This document shows, in pieces, positions 11,041-21,710 of a DNA stretch of 64,000 bases. The stretch covers positions 615,557 through 679,556 of the forward strand of contig VSDK01012688.1 of the NCBI GenBank assembly GCA_009767595.1, written 5' to 3'. The stretch's first letter is position 1. Each line of letters opens with the position of its first letter. Source of the stretch: Symbiodinium kawagutii. Taxonomy: Eukaryota; Sar; Dinophyceae; Suessiales; Symbiodiniaceae. A model generated the notes under the pieces. That model was not told the origin of the DNA. It saw nothing but the letters and a program-made list of their open reading frames with translations, and made no database searches. The translations under genes and the position numbers were made by a program.

Positions 11041-11318
11041 TGGTATGATGACCAATGGTAGAATATATTTCATATCAATCACATGAACCTGGTACCATCA
11101 TCAATTGGTAAGGTAGTCCGATCAACAGCTGGTACTTCATACCAACCTTTCTATATCAACCTGGTATTTCAGATCAAGTTGGTATGATGACCAATGGTAG
11201 AATATATTTCATATCAATCACATGAACCTGGTACCATCATCAATTGGTAAGGTAGTCCGATCAACAGCTGGTAGTTCATACCAACCTTTCTATATCAACC
11301 TGGTATTTCAGATCAAGT
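11041..11318. repeat. 139-bp tandem duplication
   Basis: The segment beginning TGGTATGATGACCAATGG at 11041 recurs at 11180 with almost no change (TACTTC against TAGTTC). The spacing is 139 bp. It looks like a recent duplication in non-coding DNA. Confidence 0.85.
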
Positions 11319-11440
11319 TGATACAATCAACCTTCAAAGGTTGTATATCAAATATCAACCTGGTTATTTGATTGTATCAACCTTTCAGATCGAGTTGATA
11401 ATATCAATGGTATTCAGATCAATCAACTTCCGTCGAAACC

Positions 11441-11519
11441 ATGACCTCGAAAGGTTCTTCCAAGGCCGTGGCAAGCGCCGCGGCTGATGAAGAGGACCAG
11501 GGGTGTCCCGGCTTTTCTT
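11441..11519 (+). CDS. Coding-like tract, unrecognised
   Basis: The frame reads MTSKGSSKAVASAAADEEDQ then GCPGFSWHREG before a stop. GT dinucleotides near 11506 could be donors. The alanine- and acid-rich composition stands out from the (CCAACCTGGTAT) repeats on its left. Confidence 0.35.
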
Positions 11520-12343
11520 GGCATAGGGAAGGAAACCTCTAGGGATTTCGTGAAGGATGTGTGGGAATTTCTAAGGATCATTCAGAACTATTCACAGGTT
11601 TATTTCAGTTTTGCTACATTCATCATTCCTATGGACTACAGCATTGTGGAAACTCCTGTGATTTTGCGGATGTCGGCCCGATGGACCAACTTGGCCGGTG
11701 ACCCAGCTCTTGCTGGTTAACCAACAAATATTTATACAAATGATAAGATAAGAATAGTTGATGATAAGAGTTGATTATAGTAATCTATACAATGTAATAG
11801 TTGATGACAACAGTAAGAATATTTAAGTACTAGCTAGTTGGAGATTGGGAACATGCATGAATACATGGGATGATACATAAATAAATAAATATATATATAC
11901 CTTGTTTTGGCTGAGGTTGTCATGATAAATTGTGCGCACGCCCTTTGGAAACTTGGGTTTGTTGACCTCTTCTACATGGGCGAACATTGATAGGAGGCGA
12001 AGAGACACAGTCGAACGGATCCAATTTTTGTACTCGTCTTGTTTGACCTAGATATCAGGAGTATTCCAGCAGGCGAAGCGCTTGTTTCTGAAGTACCTTC
12101 ATTGAAGCACATACCCAGATTATGCAATTTCCATATTACTGTTGAACGACAAAGTCGATTGACCAACATAAACAAGGGGGGATATTGACCATCAACTATT
12201 ATCAATGAAGCATTAAGCACCAGTGGCCAACCAATGAGTCAAACCATTCACCATCACCAAGCATTGACCTCAATGAACCATCATCGTTAGCCATGAACCA
12301 TCGTGAATCAACGCACCAATCTTCTGACCGTTGACTGCGACAG

Positions 12344-12436
12344 CGGGGCCGAAAAACTCATCGTGGCATGGCAGCTGCGACCGCCCTTTCACCAGGACTA
12401 CTCCGACAACTTTGAAAATGATTCCATGCAGGCGCC
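12344..12436 (+). CDS. Exon, unrecognised
   Basis: The exon follows TGCGACAG (AG 12342-12343) and ends before GTGACT at 12437, in phase 2. It reads GAEKLIVAWQLRPPFHQDYS then DNFENDSMQA. The mix of aromatic, acidic and proline residues and the splice sites at both ends make it a good exon candidate. No family is recognised. Confidence 0.45.
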
Positions 12437-12439
12437 GTG

Positions 12440-14550
12440 ACTGTGGGTAGAGCCGGGACTAACTTCTTGGTGCTTGGGAACTCATAAGCTGTGCTCATCA
12501 GAACCTGGTTAGTTTGCATAGTTTAGCTACACTTGTATTGGTTAGTTGAACTCTTGCTTGTTGTTAGTTGAGCTGTGCTGTACAGCTTTACAAAGCAGTA
12601 GTGTTGATTGTTGTTGGTTATTGTTGTTGGTCTGATTTTTGATTCCTCCCCTATATTATGGACATTACCTCACCACGAGCAAGTCATCAGCAGCTCTGTT
12701 CGATTCCGTTCGGCCAGCTGGTGACACACGCAAAGTGCTGCTCGAATCTACCAAATAGTGCGTGTTTGTAAATACATCTTAACTATGCAACTGTAATCAG
12801 ATGTGTGTATATCCATAGCTGATATGCGCAGATAGATACATGAATGATACATGTACCTCTCTCTCTATATATAAAATATATACTGTATTTCAGAATATCC
12901 CAATCCCAATTTATTCAGCTGTATGTGTAATTTTGATATAGAACTATAAATCATGGATGCATGTTTATATGAAGGTATAGCGAGCTATCTACATATATAT
13001 ATATATTTATTTATATATATATATTTATATATATATATACTTATTTATATATATATATATATTGATAGATGCGCATGTATTCAATTTACACATGGATACC
13101 GTACACAACATACAGTGTACACACACATAGTCTGGCTGCCTGGCAATATAACGTTGCAAGATGTTAGGAACTGAAGAGCATCTTGCGATATCTGCCATTC
13201 TGAGACATGGGACCACGCAAAGGCATACGAACTGCGTTCGAAATCCACGCGACTGAATAGTGACCTACCGGGAGTCATGGCACTTAGACTTAGATCGCGC
13301 CTAGATTCAGAAAAAGACTGCATGCTCACCCAACGATTCAGAAGATGACACGTAAAGACCAGTCACACAGTCGTCAAATGTTTGGACATTTAACACATTT
13401 CACTATCGATCATACCACAGAATGGCAAGTAAGTCACAGAGGCCACTCAGCCGTGCATCGTGTCGTAAGATGAGGTACATACGTCGGCCGCAGGGGTTAC
13501 ACCCCTCAAAGACATGCCTGAGCACTACCATTCAACTCTTTCCTACCTTACCCAGGGGTTTTCAAATCCGGGTTTGACATTAAGTCTATTTGTGTAAAGC
13601 CTTATTGTATCAAGTTGAAGTATGTTTGTTCCGACATACGAGTACCCTGAGCCACCAGCGATTCCACAAACATCAGGTACTGTCAATCGCTTCTAGGAAC
13701 ACCTTGGATTCCTTTTATCATGCCTCCTTGTTGTATAATTCCAAGGTGTTTCTTGCAGTGGTCAACAGGCAGCCAAGGCATGGTGCAAGGCCCCCTGTGT
13801 ACTTCATGAGCCGTCAAGGATCCCCAAGCGCTTGCTATTTTCATCCCCTTTTACATGAACCACCTTCTTATCCACTCTTAAGCGTTGTTTACATTTGTTC
13901 CATCCGTCTCAACGATCATTTAGCATCTAAACAGCCGTTGCCATGATTGGCCGTAGCCATGATGAAGCATCATGAACCAGTACATGTTTGTTTCACAAGC
14001 CATTATCAACCATTACAAACCAGCACTGTGTACAAGCATTGCTAGCCATGACCAAGCACCCTAGACCAAGCTGTTTCCGCTTGACCAGGAATCTCAGGGG
14101 GCTACCTCGCAGCAGAGCTCACGAGGTACATGGTGAAGGGCTGCCAATGGTGGTGAAGAGTGGTGAAGAACAATGGTGAACTATTACAACTATCACGGGT
14201 TGTTCTTACTGGCCAATTTACCATGGTTGCTAACAACAATCATGAGTTCACAAAAGCTGAAAATGGTTCATAAGAAGGGCTTACTGTAGACAATTTTGAG
14301 TTCAAACATGTTGATTGATTTCCATATATGGCTGTTTCTCAAAATAGGGTACCTCCCTAAATCATCCAATATTAACCACTTATAGCAATAAACCGACCAC
14401 TTTGAATCGTGCCACCGTTGTGAAGCATTCTGTGGTTTGATGCTCGTGGATGAGGCGAACCGGAACCCTCTGGGACAGGACTTCTGTTGCTAGGACGATT
14501 TGCATCAGTGTTGGTGTAGACCTGCTGTAGTATGTGTACATGACTAGATG

Positions 14551-14587
<37 letters not shown>

Positions 14588-15120
14588 TCGTACATGGGAA
14601 GGCAGGTACTGTAGACAGTATATATGTGTATGATATATATATATATATATTTAAAAATAATATATATATATATGTATATATGTGTGTATATGTATATGTG
14701 CTCATATATACATACACAGGCTCGGTCCACATCTGGGGAGCTCGAACGGATTCAAATGGCTTGCATGCTCAAGGAAGCAAAGTAGCTGACACTTATAAAG
14801 GTGTGAAGTATCCATTTCACCTTTCGATTTCGATCTATCTCATGAACTTTGGAACAACGAAACAAACTTACCAATCAGCCAACACAGTGAATAACTATGA
14901 ATAAGTGCTAGCAAACTAACCCCAAAACTAGCTAAGCAACTACATGACAAACCAACTAATCGTCTCTACCTAGCTTATCCTATCATCGAACTAACTATCT
15001 ACCCATCTATGCGTCTATCTATCCATCCGTCCGTGTTTTTGTCTATTTCCATATCTATCCTTAGAGACATCCGCATATAGATATATGATATAGACATTGT
15101 GCAATGCCTTCGCCATTGCA
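12440..15120. other. Long non-coding stretch: AT microsatellites and low-complexity DNA
   Basis: Contains (TA)n/TTTATA tracts at 12990-13070, a (GATA)n run at 14549-14588, more (TA)n at 14630-14700, and half of a family-B element at 14330-14402. Open frames here are mostly translations of AT repeats. A frame at 13590-13946 is long but has no exon-like borders. Confidence 0.45.
14549..14588. repeat. (GATA)n microsatellite
   Basis: About ten GATA units in perfect tandem. Confidence 0.9.
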
Positions 15121-15190
15121 GGTGCTGCCAGCATGAGCGATCAGAGGTGCCATGGAGCGATGCGGGGACCGCAGCTTGGTGCTGGGGTAC
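15121..15190 (+). CDS. Exon-like segment, unrecognised
   Basis: After CGCCATTGCAG the frame reads CCQHERSEVPWSDAGTAAWC and meets a GTACGG near 15188. A second frame (GAASMSDQRCHGAMRGPQLG) stays open for longer, so the frame is not certain. The first is preferred for its composition and because it ends at a donor. Confidence 0.3.
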
Positions 15191-15789
15191 GGTACCTGGG
15201 GTTCACCATAGCAACCACGCTGCTGGGGACTTGGACGTCATGGTTCATGAGGTCGACAATACCAACCATCCACTATCACTCTGACATGGTCCTGGGGTAC
15301 GGATGGCGGTTGTGGGCACCAAACAGTACCGGTGAAGAGATGGCTGACCGGAGGCTGGTCCCATGGCAGGAGAAGGCCACCTGAGGGTTGGGGGCTTAAC
15401 CCTCAACTTGGCTCCACCAGGATACACCCAACCGAGGAAGTTGTGGGCTGTTCTCAGTGGTGTTTGTTGTTGGTTTAATCTCTGGCCGGGAATAGGACAC
15501 CAGCACAGGAACAATCACTAGGTGCTTGCATTCACAATTGATCATTTTCCTTGTAGGGTTATCATAGGACCATGCTTTTGGGGTTCTATCCCTGACATTG
15601 CAATAGCCAAGCCATGCCTAGAGCTCAACTAAGACTGAAACAATCTTGAAAACCACGCCCCCACGAAAAGTAACGAAAGACCACCACCATGCGTTTTTAG
15701 TCACTTCATAAACCACCATGAATGATTTAATCACCAGTATGAAGCACGCACATGAAACAACAGGGCATCATCAACACCTCTCCTGGACG

Positions 15790-15965
15790 GTGGTCTCAGT
15801 GATGCTTGGTCAACCTCGTTGGGCTCTTGTGGCATTGTGCGCGGGCCCACCAGTGCTGGTTAAGGGGTTACCTTGGGAAGGCCTGTGGCGAGCCGGGCAC
15901 ACCATCTTGGTCCGTGGGCCAGAGCTGTGCACAGGGTGCTATTCAACAAGCAGCATCCCTGGTAT
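15790..15965 (+). CDS. Coding-like tract before a family-C element
   Basis: A GC-rich island with two open + frames. One contains GQSCAQGAIQQAASLVFPVG and the other VALCAGPPVLVKGLPWEGL. It abuts a family-C element whose left end begins at about 15974. Borders are undefined. Confidence 0.3.
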
Positions 15966-15973
15966 TCCCTGTT

Positions 15974-16080
15974 GGCTATGGGTCAATGTTAACCAACCAA
16001 TAATGGGGTATAATAATAACCAACAATAGTTATATAATGACAGGGGAACCAGGGGTATAGGGTTTTGACCCACTGCCACC
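15974..16080. mobile_element. TIR element, family C copy 3
   Basis: GGCTATGGGTCAATGTTAACC at the left and GTTTTGACCCACTGCC at the right, with AACCAATAATGGGGTATAAT and GGGGAACCAGGGGTATAGG inside. Confidence 0.7.
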
Positions 16081-16244
16081 TGTTCTTGCAGGCTCTTGGC
16101 TCTTGCACTTTACAATTGCAATCAATAAAGAGCAGGGATGAATAGCCAATGATCCATGATAGATGGTCGATTATGCGCATTTTATCATATCCCCTGCCAA
16201 GATTGGCGAACCGCAATTGACCGCAACTAGCAAGCTTCTGAACC

Positions 16245-16310
16245 NNNNNNNNNNNNNNNNNNNNNNNNNNNNNNNNNNNNNNNNNNNNNNNNNNNNNNNN
16301 NNNNNNNNNN
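16245..16310. other. Assembly gap (66 N)
   Basis: A run of Ns. The flanks (TTCTGAACC and TGAACCGCTAGCC) are both of the local AACC-rich low-complexity type, so the gap probably lies in a repeat. Confidence 0.98.
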
Positions 16311-16739
16311 TGAACCGCTAGCCATGATTCGCCAGCTATTAGCCATGGCTATAATCGACCTGGTTAGAAACTGCTAACCAGAATTGGATATGATTAGTCA
16401 AAAGTAAGTATTACAAACCAATATTGCAGAATCATATCCAAAATATCCAACTAATGTTGACAATCGTGGATAGTGAATGATTAACCAATATTGCATAATA
16501 TTGAATATGACCATTATCAAAAAATATGACCACTGTTGCACAACACAAAAAGTAAGTAATTATTGCAAACCAATAGAGCATAATATTCGGTATAATTAAC
16601 CATTGGTGAATTACATTACCATTATCAACCATTATAAACCATAAGTGTATTTTCAATAACTTAGGTTAGCTGGTGAATTAACCATTATCAAAAATCGTTC
16701 ACCATCGATATTCACCAGCTGATGAACCACATGTGCCCA

Positions 16740-16826
16740 CCACTGGGGTCGGGATGCACGAACTCAACTTTTGTGTGGAGGCGTGGCAGCGGAAGTGCGG
16801 ATGCCCAAACCGGATGCCGCGGATGC
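16740..16826 (+). CDS. Exon-like segment, unrecognised
   Basis: The frame reads GRDARTQLLCGGVAAEVRMP then KPDAADA before a stop. No GT donor precedes the stop, but a GA dinucleotide does. It lies just left of a family-B element. The alanine/arginine-rich helical character resembles other exons in the window. Confidence 0.35.
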
Positions 16827-16857
16827 CTGATGTGACTGCTTAAAGAATCCAACATTT

Positions 16858-16957
16858 GCGGGTTCCTCAAAATAGGGGACACCAAACAATATGGCTCATT
16901 ATTAAAGATGATTAGCTAAGAATGATTTGGGGTTGCCCATATTGTCAGAAATCACTA
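16858..16957. mobile_element. TIR element, family B copy 3 (diverged)
   Basis: TTCCTCAAAATAGGGGACACC and GGGTTGCCCATATTGTCAGAAA form the diverged ends around GGCTCATTATTAAAGATGATT. Confidence 0.5.
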
Positions 16958-16995
16958 TTTGTGAACAATCTTCAAGCACCAAAACGATATCAATC

Positions 16996-17115
16996 TAGCT
17001 GCTAGCTAACGGTTGTGAATATTTTTCTATTTTTGCCACTATTTAATTGGGGATGGTTGGTTGATGAACTAATGATTTTTTCTTTTTATAAATCGGGAAT
17101 GAAACGACCAACCAG
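16996..17115. mobile_element. TIR element, family A copy 2 (diverged left end)
   Basis: The right end GAAACGACCAACCAG and the internal GGATGGTTGGTTGATGAACT are typical of the family. The left terminus near CTAACGGTTGTGAAT is diverged. Confidence 0.55.
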
Positions 17116-17657
17116 AAGAGGTAAGTTTTGATGAACTCTCATTTTTCACATTGAGAATCCAAGATTCTTATAGAACACAAACTTGATTATCAATCACCTA
17201 TTGGATTATCAATGTGAAACATTCAAGCTTGATTGGTTTGCCTGTGATGCTTGTGATGGCAAACCTTTGCCATTACTTTGGTTCCCGGAGGTGCCAACCA
17301 GTAGTGATAGGGCAACCCGTGAGATTATAGACTCGGGTCATAATTGAATGGTGCTACCGCTCTACCTACTTGTTGATTTGCTATGATATTAGTTACAAGT
17401 AGTGGGGGTTCTTGGATATGGTATCCAAGTGGCTGTAGCTGTGGAGTTGGCTTCACTTTACCTTGGGGAACTGCACTTGACTGGGGAGTCGCTGCAGAAA
17501 TCTGCAGCTCATTTTGATATGATATGACCTGCTTGGTAGCTTTGAACCGCTGGGTTGTCAATGAGCTTCTCGATTTGACTGCTTCGCTGAAGCGTGGAAA
17601 ATTATTATCGATACTCTACAATATGAAACGGGAGAACAGAACTGTATTCGTTTCTAG

Positions 17658-17880
17658 AAATGTTGCTCCTCCCTCCCAACCACCAAAACAAGTTCGTTGT
17701 CAGAGTTGAGAAACCACAGGCTTGGGGGTACCTGTGTTTACCACCAGCCCATGGATTTTTCAAGCAATACAGCAAGATATTTGTACTTGCTTGGGTATTG
17801 CCAGAACAGTCACTGTTTTGTGATCCCGCAGCGCCAAGCAGAATTCTTTGGCGCTGGCAATTGTGTTTATATATCCCGTG
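17658..17880 (+). CDS. Penultimate exon of an unrecognised gene
   Basis: Open from after a TAG at 17655. The protein-like part reads LGGTCVYHQPMDFSSNTARY, LYLLGYCQNSHCFVIPQRQA and EFFGAGNCVYISR. The exon ends in phase 1 directly before GTGATC, the left terminus of a family-D TIR element. Splicing that element out continues the frame into 17984. The true 5' border is unknown. The Cys- and Tyr-rich composition does not match a family I can name. Confidence 0.45.
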
Positions 17881-17983
17881 GTGATCTAACATAGCAGTGG
17901 CAAATCCACCAATTATTTATGGTTTCCGGAGTTTCTCTACAAAATATGGTGATTTTCCAGCCAGCTACGTTAGATCACCGGAG
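17881..17983. mobile_element. TIR element family D copy 2, matching an intron
   Basis: The inverted termini GTGATCTAAC and GTTAGATCAC are followed by CGGAG, giving a GT...AG segment of 103 bp. Excising it joins ...NCVYISR to TFEESTPPPS through a Val codon (G + TC). Without excision the upstream frame stops at TAG four codons into the element. The interior resembles the copy at 5561-5686. Confidence 0.7.
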
Positions 17984-18090
17984 TCACTTTTGAGGAATCA
18001 ACTCCACCTCCAAGTCCTCAGCGGTCCTCAGGGGCTCCCCAGCTGAGCTCATCTGGCAATCGTCATGAGCCGCTCAAGGAGGAGCAGTAG
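17984..18090 (+). CDS. Terminal exon of an unrecognised gene
   Basis: After two bases that complete a Val codon, 34 codons read TFEESTPPPSPQRSSGAPQL then SSSGNRHEPLKEEQ. They end at TAG 18088-18090. This Ser/Pro-rich polar tail looks like a disordered C-terminus. The frame agrees in phase with the exon ending at 17880. Gene identity is unknown; it could be the end of the gene that starts at 5409. Confidence 0.5.
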
Positions 18091-18204
18091 GCTGCGGTAG
18101 TCTCCAACACGACCACGCCTCAATCTAGTTACTAGTTAGTGGTTCAAAGCACTTTCCGTTTCTCCCTGATATATGGCATGGTTGGTTGATTAACTTATAT
18201 TTTA

Positions 18205-19551
18205 ATTGCCTCCTGGGAGAGCAGCTCTACGTATGCAGATGAGTCCCACATCACATATCAAGGTAGCGCAGTGGAATGTACCTGTGGAACCAAAACATGT
18301 TTGGACAGACGGGAGTGTTGCCAACCCCAAGCACTTTTGGTGGTCCACTGGAGGTTTCTCCATTGTTGCAAGTGATGCCTCTCTCATCAAAGCAGGGCCT
18401 GTCTTCCACCCTGCTCTAACAAGCTATACTACGGAAATGTTTGCGATGATGACAGCGTTTTGTGAATCCGAATGCCCTTTGATCTTGCATACTGATTGTC
18501 AGACACTTGTTAGGCAGATTTCATACCTCCTTTCCAACCTTGCAGTCCCCAAAGACTGGAGTTGCTACACGTGGTGGTGTTTCATCCTTGATATTGTCAG
18601 GCATCGGAAGCAAGTTGTTGATGTTCCTATCCAGGCGGTATGGTGCAAAAGCCATGTCCTGGAAAAGACACCACTTGCGGCTCTCACTGAACAGATGGCC
18701 CATCAAGCGGGCTCCACTTTGCAAGACGTAATATGCAATAGAGCAGCTGACTTTCATGCTAAGAGGGCTGCCCAACAGCTGCATCCACATTATGCGTGCT
18801 TAGATAATGTTTTAGACAATGTACTCCAGTGGCAGAAATGGCTTGTCAACCTTCATGCGTTGTTGAATGACACAGGCACCTGTGAACAGCAACCTACTGA
18901 ACCTCCGCAAGCTATCGAAGTTCGAAATCAACACATCGACATGCATGCTGACCTTCAATCTTTCATTAGACTTTTACCTAGATGGCCCTGGGAACCCCAG
19001 AATTTGAGTTTTGATTGGCAAACTACTTTCACGGATACCGAGTGTAGGCTTCCTGCACAACTTTCTAAAGCTAACTGGGATGCCATAATTCTTCTTCTGT
19101 GCTCTTCCAAATGGGCTATTAGGGATGAGGGTACCACCTCCTTCATGGAAATTGCCTTTTGTCTTAAATCTAGAGGCTTGCAGCTTGTTGGTGTTGACGA
19201 TAACCCTAGGACATATGCCACTTTGATCAGAAAAGCAATTAACACTGCTAGCAAGCGATCTGCTGCTCCGCTCGTCCCTGGAGCAGTGCGAGTAGGTTGT
19301 GTTTCTAATGGGAAAACCCATCCGGCAGGCTTCCTGTCAGGTGCTATCTTGGAACCAAATCTCTTAGGCCTCAAGGCCTTGGCATGCGCTTTCGTTAATT
19401 ATCACTTGGATCATGCCTTGACCAAGTGGGAGTTCGCTTTTGGGGAACTGTTGTGAGCTCAGTGACTAGGCTGTGTGCTTAGAAGAAAAAGACTTGGACC
19501 ATCCAGCTGGCGGCAGCGAGCTGGGTGTGGTGACCGCCAACGGGAGTGTGA
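18205..19551 (+). mobile_element. 5'-truncated LINE-type retroelement
   Basis: Flanked by an exact 18-bp direct repeat, TGATTAACTTATATTTTA, at 18187-18204 and 19552-19569. The 1.35-kb insert holds only the RNase H and C-terminal part of a retroelement polyprotein. The 5' truncation and the long target-site duplication are typical of target-primed reverse transcription. There is no poly-A tail; the 3' end reads ...GAGTGTGA. The host sequence is a family-A TIR element. Confidence 0.75.
18206..19456 (+). CDS. Retroelement RNase H plus C-terminal domain (truncated)
   Basis: A 416-codon frame begins with the element (no native start; the first ATG is at 18233). It carries an RNase H fold with all four acidic residues: D35 in VWTDGS, E77 in TTEMFAMM, D97 in LHTDCQTLV and D182 in CNRAADFHAKRA (codons counted from 18206). 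About 220 further residues follow, with no domain I know. The reverse transcriptase and endonuclease are missing, so this copy cannot move on its own. The intact frame suggests a fairly recent insertion. RNase H would degrade RNA in RNA/DNA hybrids during reverse transcription. Confidence 0.85.
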   Translation: MPPGRAALRMQMSPTSHIKVAQWNVPVEPKHVWTDGSVANPKHFWWSTGGFSIVASDASLIKAGPVFHPALTSYTTEMFAMMTAFCESECPLILHTDCQTLVRQISYLLSNLAVPKDWSCYTWWCFILDIVRHRKQVVDVPIQAVWCKSHVLEKTPLAALTEQMAHQAGSTLQDVICNRAADFHAKRAAQQLHPHYACLDNVLDNVLQWQKWLVNLHALLNDTGTCEQQPTEPPQAIEVRNQHIDMHADLQSFIRLLPRWPWEPQNLSFDWQTTFTDTECRLPAQLSKANWDAIILLLCSSKWAIRDEGTTSFMEIAFCLKSRGLQLVGVDDNPRTYATLIRKAINTASKRSAAPLVPGAVRVGCVSNGKTHPAGFLSGAILEPNLLGLKALACAFVNYHLDHALTKWEFAFGELL

Positions 19552-19614
19552 TGATTAACTTATATTTTAGAGAGGTTGAAACCACCAACCAGTACTGAGT
19601 GAACCACCCTGCGC

Positions 19615-19770
19615 ACTGGATTCGCCATGGGACGACGGCACGCCATGCGTCCGTGCCGTCCCAAAGTGCCGAAGCGGTTCGTGGTGCGATGCCTCCTCGT
19701 GCCCTTGGTGGCGGTGTCTCGGCGAGTTCAAAACAGCTTGACCAAACGCTTGATGGTGACCGAATGTTTG
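19615..19770 (+). CDS. Coding-like tract, unrecognised
   Basis: A GC-rich island directly after the LINE/TIR element. The + frame reads SAEAVRGAMPPRALGGGVSA then SSKQLDQTLDGDRMFD. The - frame is also open. If real, it is an exon on the far side of the intron holding the nested insertion. Confidence 0.3.
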
Positions 19771-20461
19771 ATACTTAATGACTTCACATGACTTCATATG
19801 ATCCATTGTATTTCATGGACGATTATGATTTTATGATGATCAAGATTGGTGATTGGTCAAGAATGGATAAGGATAATGATGGTTCACCATGGTTAAGCAT
19901 GGAACAAGTACAGATCGTCACGTTGGGTGTCGCCAGTAGCCGCAGTTACCTTAAGGTTCTGATAGCTCACACAAGCGCTCTGGGCTTCTCTGCTGGTGGA
20001 CAGCCGCCAGGCTGGGTTCAATGATCGCGCCACAGGGTCATACCTGGACTGGGGATGAGCAATATCCGATATATGCGAATACCTATCTTGAAAGAACCAA
20101 GCCACAACTCTTGGGTTTTGAACGAAGAGCATAGTTTGCCTGGTAATAGTACGAACTCGTGTCCAGGGAAGAAGGAAGGCTACCAGTTTGGCAACCTGGC
20201 GGCAAGGTATCCCGATTTTGTTTTTTCACCATGATTCAGTCATTTCAACCGAACTGTTCGGAGGTCTCTGCGACTAGAGACTCGAAGCGTGCCAACAAAT
20301 TACTACCTGATGCTTCAGATGGGGTTATAGTGGCAGGTTCTATAGGGTATCTGATTAACCAATCTCTGTTAACCAATCACAGCTGAGGGTGACAACTTGG
20401 TGTGCTCGGTTGTTTTTCCTAGCCCTCAAATCTGCTAAAAAGGTGAGCGGCTTGGAATGAG

Positions 20462-20628
20462 GTGATTTATTCATCAACAAACTCACTGGAAAAGACAGCT
20501 ACGAATTTGGAGATCTTTCCAGATTTATTGGAGGCAAAGTGCAAGAAGCTGTTGGAAACTTCACGGGATCCTTGGCAATCCTTGCGGCCGCGGCGGCCTT
20601 TTTTTCAACATCTGCTGTTGTTCATATG
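20462..20628 (+). CDS. Exon of YEFGD-repeat gene, copy 1 plus hydrophobic segment
   Basis: After AATGAG the frame reads DLFINKLTGKDSYEFGDLSR, FIGGKVQEAVGNFTG, then an Ala/Leu-rich hydrophobic segment (SLAILAAAAAFFSTSAVVHM). It ends at a possible GTAGTT donor at 20629. This is the first of at least six exons carrying TGK[DE]xYE[FL]GD[IL][ST][RK]. The hydrophobic tail could be a membrane helix. The family is not recognised. Confidence 0.5.
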
Positions 20629-20981
20629 GTAGTTACCTCAGTCATGACCAGGGCAGGGCTTACATGGTTGGTCTCAGCTGGGAGGATTGACCTGCCAAGC
20701 AAGCAAAGCATTGACCTGGGTGGAACCACCAGCCAAGCAGAGATATGTTAAGATTATTTCTTGATGGTTTCAAGAGGCCATCAACTGCTGGCCGTGCCGT
20801 GTGGTTTTCGACTTGAAGTCAACACTCGCGGCTGATAGAAGGCAACACAGATCCTGGTTTGTTTTGTGCGCAGGTTCCGGGAAGACCTTTTCACCACCTC
20901 AAAACCGGCATGGAACCTGTGAAATTCAATGCTGACATCGCTGTCAAGAAAATGAATGCGCAGCCTGCGGGGTTGCTGCAG

Positions 20982-21079
20982 GAAAGGAGAGCTACGAGTT
21001 TGGCGATATCACCAAGACACTTGATGCCAAGGCAAAAGCTGCTGCTTGGCAGGATGATGAGTCATGGTACCAGGGAACG
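20982..21079 (+). CDS. Exon of YEFGD-repeat gene, copy 2
   Basis: After GTTGCTGCAG the frame reads KESYEFGDITKTLDAKAKAA then AWQDDESWYQGT, ending before GTAGAG at 21080 in phase 0. The leading Gly codon is split with the previous exon. The charged helix after the motif is typical of the set. Confidence 0.5.
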
Positions 21080-21553
21080 GTAGAGCTGTACTTTGCTTAG
21101 CAGCTGTAGTTGAAATGGTGCTTTGGTGATGAAGAGTTCCCTCCAATGCTTCAAGATGTTTTTACTTCAGTGCTGATAGTGTTGCATCCTGACTAGTGCA
21201 TGCCCGCGCTCCAACCTTCTTGCTCTCATGAATCGCTGTATAACCAGGCCATTGCCCCCTTGACCTGTCTCAGAGCAATCTCAGCCCAGCTTTACATTTG
21301 AAGTATTTTAAAGTCGAGTTCAATCAGCTTGTCCTTTTGAGACATCAAGATTGCTTGGCTAAGCAATTCACTCGGCATTGAACTCAATGAGCTTTTGATT
21401 TTGGGACAACATGATGAAGTAGTCAGTACCGGTAGCAAGAAGGATGAAGCAGGATGCAATGAGTGAGTAAGTAACAAGATGTAATGGCAGTGGGTGGCAA
21501 GTGGTTCCTAGGGAGAGAGAGTAGGTCGTGGTGTCAGCTGCCAGGTTCCACTA

Positions 21554-21710
21554 CCCCCTCAACTCCACTGGTATGTCACCAGTGATCTCTGAGGAAGTGT
21601 GCAAAGTGACTGGGAAAGATGTTTATGAGCTGGGCGACATTTCGAAATATCTGGATGGTCAAGCCAAATCGCAGGCAGGGCACGCGGCAGAAATCGCTTG
21701 TGGTTCCCAG
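21554..21710 (+). CDS. Exon of YEFGD-repeat gene, copy 3
   Basis: The frame is open from about 21528 and contains EEVCKVTGKDVYELGDISKY then LDGQAKSQAGHAAEIACGSQ, running to a GTGGGG donor at 21711. The motif has Leu in place of Phe. The 5' border is uncertain; GCTGCCAG near 21542 is one option. Confidence 0.45.

Larger units (their letters stand above)
18132..19592. mobile_element. TIR element, family A copy 3, split by a LINE
   Basis: The left part (CTAGTTAGTGGTTC ... CATGGTTGGTTGAT, 18132-18204) and the right part (GAGAGGTTGAAACCACCAACCAG, ending 19592) together make one family-A element of about 96 bp. The LINE at 18205-19551 interrupts it. Confidence 0.7.

Noticed and set aside
13940..13975. 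CCGTAGCCAT resembling part of a dinoflagellate spliced leader
   Set aside because: Only about ten bases match and the rest (GATGAAGCATC) does not. No spliced-leader gene or relic was found.
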